DNA from: an uncultured Bacteroides sp.
Lineage (GTDB): Bacteria > Bacteroidota > Bacteroidia > Bacteroidales > Bacteroidaceae
DNA: 25,310 nt
Assembly: GCA_900755095.1 (NCBI GenBank)
Contig: CAAEFE010000102.1
Span: 1-25,310 of the forward strand
Reading direction: 5' to 3'
The notes beneath the pieces are model-generated. The model saw only the letters and a program-made list of their open reading frames with translations. It was not told the DNA's origin and made no database searches. Positions 7,482 to 14,953 of the stretch are shown one piece after another. How positions within the stretch are numbered: the first letter of the stretch is position 1; each line of letters begins with the position of its first letter. The position numbers and the translations under genes were made by a program.

Positions 7482-7524
7482 AAGTTATGTGAAGGCTTTA
7501 TGTGCCTTCCATAACTTTCTTTTT
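7482..7524 (+). terminator. intrinsic terminator of the ExbB-ExbD-ExbD operon
   Basis: AAGTTATG (7482-7489) pairs with CATAACTT (7510-7517), and GAAGGC (7491-7496) pairs with GCCTTC (7504-7509), with one bulged T and a 7-nt loop. A T-rich tract follows to about 7524. This gives a 14-bp stem and a clear end to the operon. Confidence 0.85.
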
Positions 7525-7540
7525 ATGAATTTGATGGAAC

Positions 7541-7759
7541 ATGGTACATATAGGTCAGTTGATACAAAAAGAATTATACCGTCAAAATCGGTCTATTACT
7601 TGGTTTGCGGAGCAGCTATGTTGTTCTCGAAGTAATATCTATAAAATTTTCTCTCATTCTGATATAAATACTATGTTACTTTTCAAAATATCAGTGATTC
7701 TTCATTGTAACTTTTTTCGGTATTATTCGGAGTCTTTAGAGGTTATTGAAAAAATGTAA
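7541..7759 (+). CDS. small helix-turn-helix (XRE-like) DNA-binding protein
   Basis: This 72-residue protein has the layout of a minimal XRE/Cro-type HTH domain. Helix one is around IGQLIQKELYRQ, followed by SITWFAEQLCCSRSNIYKIF, in which FAEQL-CCSRSNIYKI forms the turn and recognition helix. The remainder resembles the third and fourth helices. Similar one-domain proteins are common in Bacteroides near envelope genes. It starts just after the ExbB-operon terminator and precedes the leucine-rich-repeat gene by about 110 bp. It may regulate the following cluster, but no operator is evident. The two adjacent cysteines in the HTH are unusual and could be redox-sensitive, which is speculation. Confidence 0.7.
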   Translation: MVHIGQLIQKELYRQNRSITWFAEQLCCSRSNIYKIFSHSDINTMLLFKISVILHCNFFRYYSESLEVIEKM

Positions 7760-7783
7760 ACTTTTTGGGTACATAATTTCCTC

Positions 7784-7811
7784 TTTGATTCCATTTATTC
7801 TCTTTATCTTG
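7784..7811 (+). promoter_or_regulatory. weak promoter match upstream of the leucine-rich-repeat gene
   Basis: TTTG at 7784-7787 and TATCTTG at 7805-7811 resemble Bacteroides -33 and -7 elements, but the spacing is 17 bp instead of 19-21. The start codon is 61 bp further on. Confidence 0.25.
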
Positions 7812-7871
7812 TGCCCATTCATCAAAAGAATATATTAAATTGATTGTTTGACTCTCTAAATTAGTACTATA

Positions 7872-9320
7872 ATGAGAATATTAATATGGGGAATGATGTT
7901 ATTCACAAGTTTACATGTCTATTCGGCTACGTTACCCGGTTTTAAAGGCAATCTAGCAGACAAGATTCATCCATCTTTGAAGATGGCGTTGTTAAAGGAG
8001 GAGATGATTTCCGATACTTCTTATATCTCACTTTTGGAAATAAAAGCGATCGAAAAACTGGAATTGCAAACAGACTTTCGTGTTTGGGATAGACAATCCA
8101 GAAAATCTTGTAGCTTTAAGATTAGTTCGTTGGAAGGACTTGAATACTTTACTTCTTTGCGATACCTTGAGATAGAAGGGAGACGGCGTGATACCATTTT
8201 GCATATTCCTTCATTTTCCGTATTTAAAGAGTTGCGTGAACTGAAAATCAAAGATTTTTATCTACCTGCTGTAGATGTGAGCGGTTGTCGGGACCTGGTT
8301 TCTTTCACTTGTACTGGTTGTGGTTTGGAAACATTGGATTTACGGAAAAATATTTATTTGCAGAAGCTGGATTGCTCTTTTAATAACTTATCCACAGTAG
8401 ACTTGAGTCGCAATCGCCGACTTCAATCTGTGATTCTTAAACGACAGACTGCTTGGGGAGTACTTGATGGAGATGAAAGACCCGGCGTTTTGGTCAAATT
8501 GTTGCTCCCGGATAACAGACATGCTAAAGAGGGGGTTCTGAAGCTGGATTGTTCAAGAAATAGATTGGAGAATCTGGATATAGGCCGCCTACCTTATTTA
8601 AAACAATTGAATTGTAGTTGGAATAAATTAAAAACATTGGATGTGTCGTGTAATACGGAATTGCGGGAGTTGGATTGTGCTGGAAATTATATAGGCGAAT
8701 TGAACTTGAATCAAAACTTCCAATTGGAGTCGCTTGTATGTGGGCAGCAAGGATATACATGGATATGCAACCGTAATGAAGATTACCGTCTGTTGAGAAA
8801 ATTGTCACTTCCACGTCAAAAAGAAAATGAAGCGGGCATTTATCTCCGTAAACTTTCGATAGCGGAAGTAGGAAAGGAAGCTATTTCTGTATTTAGTGAA
8901 TTTCCCTATTTGAAGGAACTGAATTGTGAAGATAATGAATTGGAGAAGATTGATTTGAGTGCTAACAAGGAGTTGGAAATTTTGAATTGCAGTGGGAATC
9001 AGATTGCGCAGTTAGATTTCAGTTCAAACAGGAAGTTGCATTCATTAAACATTCAAGGATGCCCTTTACGCTCGTTGGATTTGATAATGACAGCTATAAA
9101 AAATATCAAATGTGATTCTTACGAACAAAGAAAGTCGTTGTTAAAACGTCATGCTATCCGCTCTTTAATTCTGATACTGAAATTACCCGAGGGGTATCAT
9201 GCCGAAACAATTGATTTCAGAGGAGCCGGTGGCGGGGCATATTTCCGGTATAATTCGGAGTCTATTGCTTTACCGCCCCAGTATATAAGGTTGGTAGTCT
9301 CGACAAATTATAAGAAGTAA
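7872..9320 (+). CDS. secreted leucine-rich-repeat protein
   Basis: This 482-residue protein has an N-terminal signal peptide (hydrophobic stretch ending HVYSA near residue 19). From about residue 85 to 400 it contains roughly eight leucine-rich repeats of about 21 residues, of the bacterial type LxxLdcSxNxLxxLdLSxN. Examples are LQKLDCSFNNLSTVDLSRN, LKQLNCSWNKLKTLDVSCN and LEILNCSGNQIAQLDFSSN. Cysteine recurs at the LdC position, which is typical of this LRR class. Between repeats are two longer insertions (around residues 190-215 and 280-320). The C-terminal 70 residues are not LRR-like. There is no lipobox, no LPXTG and no recognisable type IX tail, so the final location is probably periplasm or exported. 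LRR domains usually bind proteins. The gene is followed 15 bp later by a CarboxypepD-regulatory-like protein, suggesting cotranscription. Confidence 0.8.
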   Translation: MRILIWGMMLFTSLHVYSATLPGFKGNLADKIHPSLKMALLKEEMISDTSYISLLEIKAIEKLELQTDFRVWDRQSRKSCSFKISSLEGLEYFTSLRYLEIEGRRRDTILHIPSFSVFKELRELKIKDFYLPAVDVSGCRDLVSFTCTGCGLETLDLRKNIYLQKLDCSFNNLSTVDLSRNRRLQSVILKRQTAWGVLDGDERPGVLVKLLLPDNRHAKEGVLKLDCSRNRLENLDIGRLPYLKQLNCSWNKLKTLDVSCNTELRELDCAGNYIGELNLNQNFQLESLVCGQQGYTWICNRNEDYRLLRKLSLPRQKENEAGIYLRKLSIAEVGKEAISVFSEFPYLKELNCEDNELEKIDLSANKELEILNCSGNQIAQLDFSSNRKLHSLNIQGCPLRSLDLIMTAIKNIKCDSYEQRKSLLKRHAIRSLILILKLPEGYHAETIDFRGAGGGAYFRYNSESIALPPQYIRLVVSTNYKK

Positions 9321-9335
9321 TGTGTTTTTGGTAAG

Positions 9336-9980
9336 ATGAAAGAAGGTAAGCAAAAGTGCCGGATATTGAAGACAATCCGGAAGCAGATAGCGGAAGCGAA
9401 TGACATAAAGCTTGTAACATCTAAATGTAGATATCGGGGAGATTGCCTAGGTACATGTCCAAAATGTGAAGCTGAAGTCCGCTATTTAGAAGAGCAACTT
9501 CTTTTTCGTCAAAGAATAGGGCTGGCTGTCAAAATAGTAGGTGTTTCGTTGGGAATGTCTACTATGGGGACTACTTCTTTATATGGACAAAAGGTGGGAG
9601 AAGATAGTTTGAAGAACAATTGTACTATGCTTCCACAAGTAGAGGTCGTAGGACGGAAGACTGTTAAGAAAGTTTCGATTGTTGCTGGAGGAATTGTTCT
9701 TGTTTCACAAGATAGACATTCTGTTTCTGTAGAAGGAATAGTAATGGATAAATGCGGTCATCCGATAATAGGAGCAGAAGTTGTAGAAAAAGGAACTGCT
9801 CATAGGACGCTTTCTGACCTCAATGGGCGATTCATCCTTCAAATATCCGGAAAGAGAGCAGTTTTGAAGGTTAATTACCCCGGTATGAAAACGAAGAGTG
9901 TGAGGGTGAGGAAGAGAAAGGGCAAGAATATAAAAGTAGTGTTGTATAAGAATCGCAGAGTATTGGACGAAATATTATAA
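9336..9980 (+). CDS. Cys4-motif membrane protein with CarboxypepD-regulatory-like domain
   Basis: This 214-residue protein has three parts. Residues about 1-50 are cytoplasmic and carry the cysteine pattern C-x5-C-x3-C-x2-C (CRYRGDCLGTCPKCEAE), which could bind a metal. A hydrophobic segment at about 60-80, ending SLYGQ, looks like an internal membrane anchor or signal. Residues about 126-205 form a carboxypeptidase-regulatory-like beta-sandwich (VEGIVMDKCGHPIIGAEVVE and LSDLNGRFILQ), the domain found at the start of many SusC/TonB-dependent receptors. Similar Cys-motif plus CarboxypepD proteins occur in Bacteroidetes, sometimes also with TonB C-terminal domains, which this one lacks. The C-terminus is very basic. 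The function is unknown; a membrane-spanning sensor or transducer is an inference. It is linked to LRR and small membrane-protein genes. Confidence 0.7.
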   Translation: MKEGKQKCRILKTIRKQIAEANDIKLVTSKCRYRGDCLGTCPKCEAEVRYLEEQLLFRQRIGLAVKIVGVSLGMSTMGTTSLYGQKVGEDSLKNNCTMLPQVEVVGRKTVKKVSIVAGGIVLVSQDRHSVSVEGIVMDKCGHPIIGAEVVEKGTAHRTLSDLNGRFILQISGKRAVLKVNYPGMKTKSVRVRKRKGKNIKVVLYKNRRVLDEIL

Positions 9981-9993
9981 AAATAATTAGGAT

Positions 9994-10422
9994 ATGAATT
10001 TAGTATTATTGAATTTTGTTTGGAGCGGTGTCCTTATAGGAGAAAGCTTTATTCGTTTTTGGTATATAATACCGGCTACCATTGTTATTGAAATGGTAAT
10101 AATTAAATTGATGACTTTTCATCTGTGGGGAAAATCATTACTTATCTCTACAGTTGGAAACTTGGTTTCTGGAGTTATTGGGACTATTGTTATAGGATGT
10201 GCCAGTATATTAATTGATTTTCTGTTTGGTTCGGATTTCTTTCCGACTATGCTCATTACTTGGATTCTGATGTTTGCCGGAAGTTTCGGGCTTGAATACT
10301 TGACCGTGAGATGGATCTTTAAAGATAAGAGCCGGGCATTGATGTGGGCGATACTTAGTGGAAATGTTTTGAGCTATTGTTTCATTGTAATTTCTTTGCT
10401 TGTTAAATACTGGATTAAATAA
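9994..10422 (+). CDS. multi-pass membrane protein of unknown function
   Basis: This 142-residue, very hydrophobic protein has about four membrane segments, near residues 22-42, 48-78, 84-108 and 117-140. Short charged loops (FKDKSRA) lie between the third and fourth. I do not recognise a family. It begins 13 bp after the CarboxypepD-like gene and precedes another small membrane protein by 13 bp, so these genes are probably one transcription unit. Confidence 0.65.
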   Translation: MNLVLLNFVWSGVLIGESFIRFWYIIPATIVIEMVIIKLMTFHLWGKSLLISTVGNLVSGVIGTIVIGCASILIDFLFGSDFFPTMLITWILMFAGSFGLEYLTVRWIFKDKSRALMWAILSGNVLSYCFIVISLLVKYWIK

Positions 10423-10435
10423 AAGTTTGAAAGTT

Positions 10436-10624
10436 ATGGCTGTATTCTATCTTATTTCCGTTTTATCCATATTAATAGTGTTTATTGTGCCTTACATTAT
10501 TGGTACTAGATATATGATAAAAAAACAAATAGCATGGCACATTCAGATTCTTTGGTTATTATTGATTGTATTGACTAGTTATGGTGGGCTTGTAGTTTGT
10601 ATGCTTTATAACAAGGACATCTGA
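10436..10624 (+). CDS. small two-helix membrane protein
   Basis: From the ATG at 10436 the protein has 62 residues, with two hydrophobic segments: FYLISVLSILIVFIVPYIIG and IQILWLLLIVLTSYGGLVVC. The ATG is preferred over an earlier TTG in the same frame (10400), which would overlap the preceding gene. The layout is reminiscent of the short PLDc_N two-helix membrane proteins, but the match is weak. It is the last gene before the glycosidase block. Confidence 0.5.
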   Translation: MAVFYLISVLSILIVFIVPYIIGTRYMIKKQIAWHIQILWLLLIVLTSYGGLVVCMLYNKDI

Positions 10625-10658
10625 TAGTTCTTTCCTCAAAAAGACAATTTTTTATATG

Positions 10659-10725
10659 TTGAATGATTTTTGTACGGTTTTGACGCATTTTAGGACGTTT
10701 CTGTCCTAAAAAGGATGCATCTTTG
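10659..10725 (+). promoter_or_regulatory. regulatory block and promoter of the GH105-DUF2264-GH28 unit
   Basis: A 42-bp block (10659-10700) with TTGAATGA and GTTTTGAC aligns without gaps to 14736-14777 in front of the GH35 gene, with about 33 of 42 bases identical. CATCTTTG at 10718-10725 is one base from the -7 consensus and sits at exactly the same distance from the block in both copies. No canonical -33 is present, which fits activator-dependent promoters. A perfect hairpin-forming repeat, TTTTAGGAC/GTCCTAAAA (10688-10711), is found only in this copy. Hybrid two-component (HTCS) regulators commonly control such Bacteroides genes. The regulator is not in the window. Confidence 0.65.
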
Positions 10726-10761
10726 TTTCCTGAATAATAACCACGAAAAACTGTATAATTA

Positions 10762-11934
10762 ATGAACTTTAGAAAAATTTCTTTTTGGGTATTAAGCTGT
10801 GTTTTCAGTATTAGCATGGCAGGATGTAAATCAGGTAAGAGTAACAATCAGAATGAAGCAATTACCGATAGTGTATGGACAAAGTCAAAGGTTATTGAGA
10901 CTATTAAGAAAGTAAATGACTATTGGCAGGCGGAGAATCCGGAACCGGCATTTGCCTTTTGGCATCCGGCTGCTTATCATACCGGAAATATTGCAGCTTA
11001 TGAAGTAACCGGTAATGAGACTTACAAGAAGTATTCGGAAGCATGGGCTGAAAAGAATCAATGGAAAGGAGCTACTTCTGATGATAAATCCAAGTGGAAA
11101 TATAATTATGGTGAAACGATGGAACATGTTCTCTTTGGAGATTGGCAGATTTGTTTCCAGACTTATATTGACTTGTATAACATGGACCGTGAGCCGGCAG
11201 AGTATAAAATAGCCCGTGCCAAGGAAGTGATGGAATATGAAATGTCAACTCCCAACAATGATTATTGGTGGTGGGCAGACGGATTGTATATGGTAATGCC
11301 GGTGATGACCAAACTTTATAAGGTTACAGATAATCAGCAATATTTGGATAAACTCTATGAGTACTTTACTTATGCTAAAAATCTCATGTATGATGAGGAA
11401 AGTGCCCTGTTTTATCGCGATGGAAAATACATCTACCCGAAACATAAGACAAATCAAGGATTGAAAGACTTTTGGTCTAGGGGTAATGGTTGGGTGTTTG
11501 CAGGTTTGGCTAAAGTTTTGCAGGACCTACCCGAAAATGATGCACATCGTGCTGAATATATTACCATATACCAGGCTATGGCTAAATCATTGGCTGCTGC
11601 ACAACAGGAAGAAGGATACTGGACCCGTAGTTTGTTGGATCCGGTGCAGGCTCCGGGACGTGAAACAAGTGGGACAGCTTTCTTTACCTATGGGTATCTT
11701 TGGGGTGTGAATAATGGATTTTTGGATAAATCAACTTATGAACCTGTTATAAAACAAGGTTGGAAATACTTGACTGAAATAGCCTTGCAACCCAATGGAA
11801 AGATAGGCTATGTACAACCAATCGGTGAAAGAGCAGACCAACATAAGAATGTAGGACCGGAGACGACTGCGGACTTTGGGGTAGGAGCTTTCCTGTTGGC
11901 GGGTTCTGAAATGGTGAAATATCTGAATAATTAA
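10762..11934 (+). CDS. GH105-family unsaturated glycuronyl hydrolase (lipoprotein)
   Basis: This 390-residue protein has a lipoprotein signal with C22 after SMAG, so it is lipid-anchored to a membrane facing the periplasm or surface. The rest matches the (alpha/alpha)6-barrel GH88/GH105 group, which removes unsaturated uronic acids left by polysaccharide lyases at the non-reducing ends of pectin fragments. Candidate catalytic Asp residues are D127 (in FGDWQICFQTYIDLY) and D173 (in WWWADGLYMVMP), the latter being the family ADGLYM hallmark. FWSRGNGWVFAGLAKVL is another strongly conserved GH105 stretch. It is the first gene of a unit with DUF2264 and GH28, consistent with rhamnogalacturonan or related acidic glycan breakdown. 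The exact substrate cannot be read from sequence. Confidence 0.88.
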   Translation: MNFRKISFWVLSCVFSISMAGCKSGKSNNQNEAITDSVWTKSKVIETIKKVNDYWQAENPEPAFAFWHPAAYHTGNIAAYEVTGNETYKKYSEAWAEKNQWKGATSDDKSKWKYNYGETMEHVLFGDWQICFQTYIDLYNMDREPAEYKIARAKEVMEYEMSTPNNDYWWWADGLYMVMPVMTKLYKVTDNQQYLDKLYEYFTYAKNLMYDEESALFYRDGKYIYPKHKTNQGLKDFWSRGNGWVFAGLAKVLQDLPENDAHRAEYITIYQAMAKSLAAAQQEEGYWTRSLLDPVQAPGRETSGTAFFTYGYLWGVNNGFLDKSTYEPVIKQGWKYLTEIALQPNGKIGYVQPIGERADQHKNVGPETTADFGVGAFLLAGSEMVKYLNN

Positions 11935-11958
11935 AATTGTTTTTTATATTTGAATGTA

Positions 11959-13218
11959 ATGATGAAAAATAAAAATATCCTGGTCTTCATTTTATTGTGT
12001 GTGTTCAGTACAGTAACTTATGCTAAAAAGGGGAAGGTAGAAAAGGAAATCAGTGACCGTGAATATTGGGCACAGATGGCATATAAGATTGCTGCTCCTG
12101 TATTGAGTAATATGAGCAAAGGGGAGTTGAAGAAAAATATGCAGGTAGAGATCAGCCCAACATGGGATGGACGCAGTAAGGATGTGACGTACATGGAATG
12201 TTTCGGACGCTTGATGTCCGGTATTGCTCCTTGGCTTTCTTTGCCGGACGATGATACGGAAGAAGGTAAAATGCGCAGGCAATTGCGTGAATGGGCTTTG
12301 AAGAGCTATGCACATGCTGTTAATCCGGATAGCCCTGATTATCTCTTATGGAGAAATGAAGGACAGCCTTTGGTAGATGCGGCTTATATTGCCAGTAGCT
12401 TTCTTCGTGCTAAAAAGCAGCTTTGGGAACCATTGGATGAAGTGACAAAACAACGTTATATTAAAGAATTTCAGTTATTGCGTCGGATTGATCCGCCATA
12501 CACAAATTGGTTATTGTTTTCGGCTATGATTGAATCTTTTTTGATGGAAGCTGATGCACAATACGATTTGTTCCGTATTCATACAGCTGTTCGAAAAGCA
12601 GAAGAGTGGTATGTAGGTGATGGCTGGTATTCGGATGGAGAAACTTTTGCATTCGATTACTATAATAGTTATGTGATTCAACCTATGTTTGTACAAGTAA
12701 TGCAGACTGTCAACGATCATAAAGTAATATTGCATGACCGTAGTTTGGAGATGCAAAAGAAAACGGAAGATTTGGCTAAGAAACGCATGCAGCGTTTCGG
12801 AATGATTTTGGAACGTTTTATATCTCCTGAAGCATCTTTTCCGGTATTCGGTCGTTCTATGACTTATCGTTTGGGAGTTTTTCAGCCATTGTCAATGCTT
12901 TGTTGGAAAGATATGTTGCCCAAAGAACTTCCGGAAGGTCAGGTACGTAATGCATTAACTTGCGTCATGAAACGTTTGTTTGCTGTTGATGGTAATTTCA
13001 ATGAGAAAGGATTTTTGCAATTAGGCTTTGCGGGGCATCAGACCGGTTTGGCGGACTGGTATAGTAATAATGGAAGTATGTATATTACATCAGAGGTATT
13101 CCTGCCGTTAGGACTTCCCGCCAGTCATTCATTTTGGACAGCAAAACCTCAAGACTGGACTTCCAAAAAGGCATGGAGTGGACATGAATTTCCCAAAGAT
13201 CATGCAATACATTATTAA
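11959..13218 (+). CDS. DUF2264-domain protein, probable GH154-type glycuronidase
   Basis: From the ATG at 11959 this is a 419-residue protein. A second ATG follows directly at 11962, and a TTG at 11950 is less likely. A signal peptide ends near TYA at about residue 22. The body matches DUF2264, with the stretches CFGRLMSGIAPWLSLP, LLWRNEGQPLVDAAYIASSF, and WYVGDGWYSDGETFAFDYYN near the middle, and a later GFAGHQTGLADWYSNNGSMY. DUF2264 proteins are (alpha/alpha)-barrel enzymes. From memory, a characterised Bacteroides member acts as an exo-beta-glucuronidase and founded GH154. Periplasmic location and removal of a uronic acid cap are inferred. It lies between GH105 (24 bp upstream) and GH28 (immediately adjacent), which fits an acidic pectic substrate. 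Confidence 0.82.
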   Translation: MMKNKNILVFILLCVFSTVTYAKKGKVEKEISDREYWAQMAYKIAAPVLSNMSKGELKKNMQVEISPTWDGRSKDVTYMECFGRLMSGIAPWLSLPDDDTEEGKMRRQLREWALKSYAHAVNPDSPDYLLWRNEGQPLVDAAYIASSFLRAKKQLWEPLDEVTKQRYIKEFQLLRRIDPPYTNWLLFSAMIESFLMEADAQYDLFRIHTAVRKAEEWYVGDGWYSDGETFAFDYYNSYVIQPMFVQVMQTVNDHKVILHDRSLEMQKKTEDLAKKRMQRFGMILERFISPEASFPVFGRSMTYRLGVFQPLSMLCWKDMLPKELPEGQVRNALTCVMKRLFAVDGNFNEKGFLQLGFAGHQTGLADWYSNNGSMYITSEVFLPLGLPASHSFWTAKPQDWTSKKAWSGHEFPKDHAIHY

Positions 13219-14583
13219 ATGAAGAAAATTTTATTTACTATAGGGCTGTTGGCTGTCTCTTTTGCAACTCTTTGGGGGCAATTCAAATATGTGAAAGTGG
13301 ATGCACCATTTTCAATGGAGCCAATAAAAGAGTTTATGTATCCTGATCAAGATTTCTCCATTGTAAATTATGGTGCTGTAAAAGGAGGAAGGGCGGATGT
13401 TTCTGATGCAATTGCGGGTGCTATAGCTGCTTGTAATCAGGCAGGAGGCGGGAGAGTAGTTATACCTGAAGGAGAATGGTTGACCGGACCAATCCATCTC
13501 AAGAGTAATGTAAACTTGTATTTGGCTGAAGGGGCGGTACTACGTTTTACGGATAATCCTTCTCATTATTTGCCAGCCGTAATGACGTCTTGGGAGGGGA
13601 TGGAATGTTATAACTATTCACCTTTGATTTATGCTTTTGAGTGCAAGAATGTGGCTATTACAGGAACAGGTATGTTAAGTCCGAAGATGGATTGTTGGAA
13701 GAAGTGGTTTGCCCGTCCTAAGGCTCACATGGATGCCCTTAGAAAGTTGTATACGATGGCGTCCAAAGATGTACCTGTTGAAAAACGACAGATGGCGGTA
13801 GGTGAGAATCATCTTCGTCCACATCTGATACATTTTAATCGTTGTGAGAATGTGCTGCTTGATAGCTTTAAGATTCGTGAAAGCCCCTTTTGGACGATTC
13901 ATATGTATATGTGCAATGGCGGGATAGTACGTCATCTGGATGTTAAAGCGCATGGGCACAATAACGACGGCATTGATTTGGAGATGACTCGTAATTTTCT
14001 AGTGGAGGATTGTACCTTTGACCAAGGTGATGATGCGGTGGTGATTAAGGCTGGTCGTAATCGTGACGCCTGGAGATTGAACACTCCGACTGAAAATATT
14101 GTAATTCGTAATTGTAATATTCTGGAAGGACATACTTTATTAGGGATTGGCAGTGAGATTTCAGGTGGTATTCGCAATGTGTATATGCATGATTGTAAGG
14201 TACCACAATCTGTACGACGACTTTTCTTTGTGAAGACAAATCATAGGCGAGGAGCGTTTGTTGAAAATATTCACATGGAAAATATAAGAACAGGGCATGT
14301 GCAACGTGTATTGGAAATAGATACAGATGTACTCTATCAGTGGAGGGAGCTTGTTCCTACTTATGAAGAACGTATTACTCGTATTGATGGCATTTATTTG
14401 AAAAATGTGATTTGTGAGTCTGCTGATGCGATATATGAGCTAAAGGGAGATGCAAAATTGCCTGTCAGAAATGTGGTTATAAAAGACGTACATGTGGATA
14501 AGGTGAACGATTTTGTGAAAAAAGTCCATAACGTTAAGAACGTAAAGGAGGATAATGTGACATACGGTTCATTGAGGGAATGA
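13219..14583 (+). CDS. GH28 polygalacturonase-type glycosidase
   Basis: This 454-residue protein starts with its ATG directly after the stop of the DUF2264 gene. A signal peptide runs to about residue 20 (ending LWGQ). The right-handed beta-helix GH28 motifs are present: NNDGIDLE with D250 and D253, QGDDAVVIKAG with D271 and D272, and EGHTLLGIGSE with H305. The usual RIK substrate motif is replaced by FVK (K339, in RRLFFVKTN). N-terminal DFSIVNYGAVKGG is the typical GH28 strand. GH28 enzymes hydrolyse alpha-galacturonosyl links in homogalacturonan or rhamnogalacturonan. The periplasmic form here probably works on oligosaccharides already released at the surface. It is the last gene of the unit and is followed by a clear terminator. 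Confidence 0.9.
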   Translation: MKKILFTIGLLAVSFATLWGQFKYVKVDAPFSMEPIKEFMYPDQDFSIVNYGAVKGGRADVSDAIAGAIAACNQAGGGRVVIPEGEWLTGPIHLKSNVNLYLAEGAVLRFTDNPSHYLPAVMTSWEGMECYNYSPLIYAFECKNVAITGTGMLSPKMDCWKKWFARPKAHMDALRKLYTMASKDVPVEKRQMAVGENHLRPHLIHFNRCENVLLDSFKIRESPFWTIHMYMCNGGIVRHLDVKAHGHNNDGIDLEMTRNFLVEDCTFDQGDDAVVIKAGRNRDAWRLNTPTENIVIRNCNILEGHTLLGIGSEISGGIRNVYMHDCKVPQSVRRLFFVKTNHRRGAFVENIHMENIRTGHVQRVLEIDTDVLYQWRELVPTYEERITRIDGIYLKNVICESADAIYELKGDAKLPVRNVVIKDVHVDKVNDFVKKVHNVKNVKEDNVTYGSLRE

Positions 14584-14650
14584 ATGGCCTATTGTATTAT
14601 AATGACAGATTTAAAAAATTACACTAACTAACCTTTATTATATATGTTGG

Positions 14651-14689
14651 TCCCGTCAATACTGTAAAATGTATTGGCGGGATTTTTTT
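14651..14689 (+). terminator. intrinsic terminator of the GH105-DUF2264-GH28 unit
   Basis: TCCCGTCAATAC (14651-14662) pairs with GTATTGGCGGGA (14671-14682) with one G-U pair and an 8-nt loop, followed by seven Ts at 14683-14689. The remainder of the gap to 14953 holds the shared regulatory block, a promoter and a leader with a short TCGGTC/GACCGA hairpin (14876-14901). Confidence 0.92.
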
Positions 14690-14735
14690 ATAATGAATAA
14701 AAAAATCGCTGTTAAAAAGTAAGATTTAAACTATA

Positions 14736-14802
14736 TTGAATGAATATTGTCCTGTTTTGACCGATTTGAAGACCTTTGTATAAAAAGAATATCTCATCTT
14801 TG
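14736..14802 (+). promoter_or_regulatory. regulatory block and promoter of the GH35 gene
   Basis: This is the second copy of the block described at 10659. TTGAATGA (14736-14743), TTGT, GTTTTGAC (14754-14761) and ATTT...GAC follow with the same spacing, and CATCTTTG lies at 14795-14802, offset by 4077 bp exactly like the block itself. It leaves a leader of roughly 145 nt before the GH35 start. Confidence 0.65.
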
Positions 14803-14953
14803 CAATGCATTTAGTTTTCAATAGGTAATAGTTTTAGTTTTTAGGTAACACATCGATTGGTTTGCAAATTCGCTGTCGGTCTGAATGGAAACATTGACCG
14901 ATGGTGGATTTATTTGGAAATAGTATTGTATCATGAAAACAATAGATTAGAAA

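Noticed and set aside
14841..14849. TTAGGTAAC in the GH35 leader resembles half of the recombination site
   Set aside because: Only one arm and a few spacer bases match, and no partner repeat is nearby, so it is probably chance.
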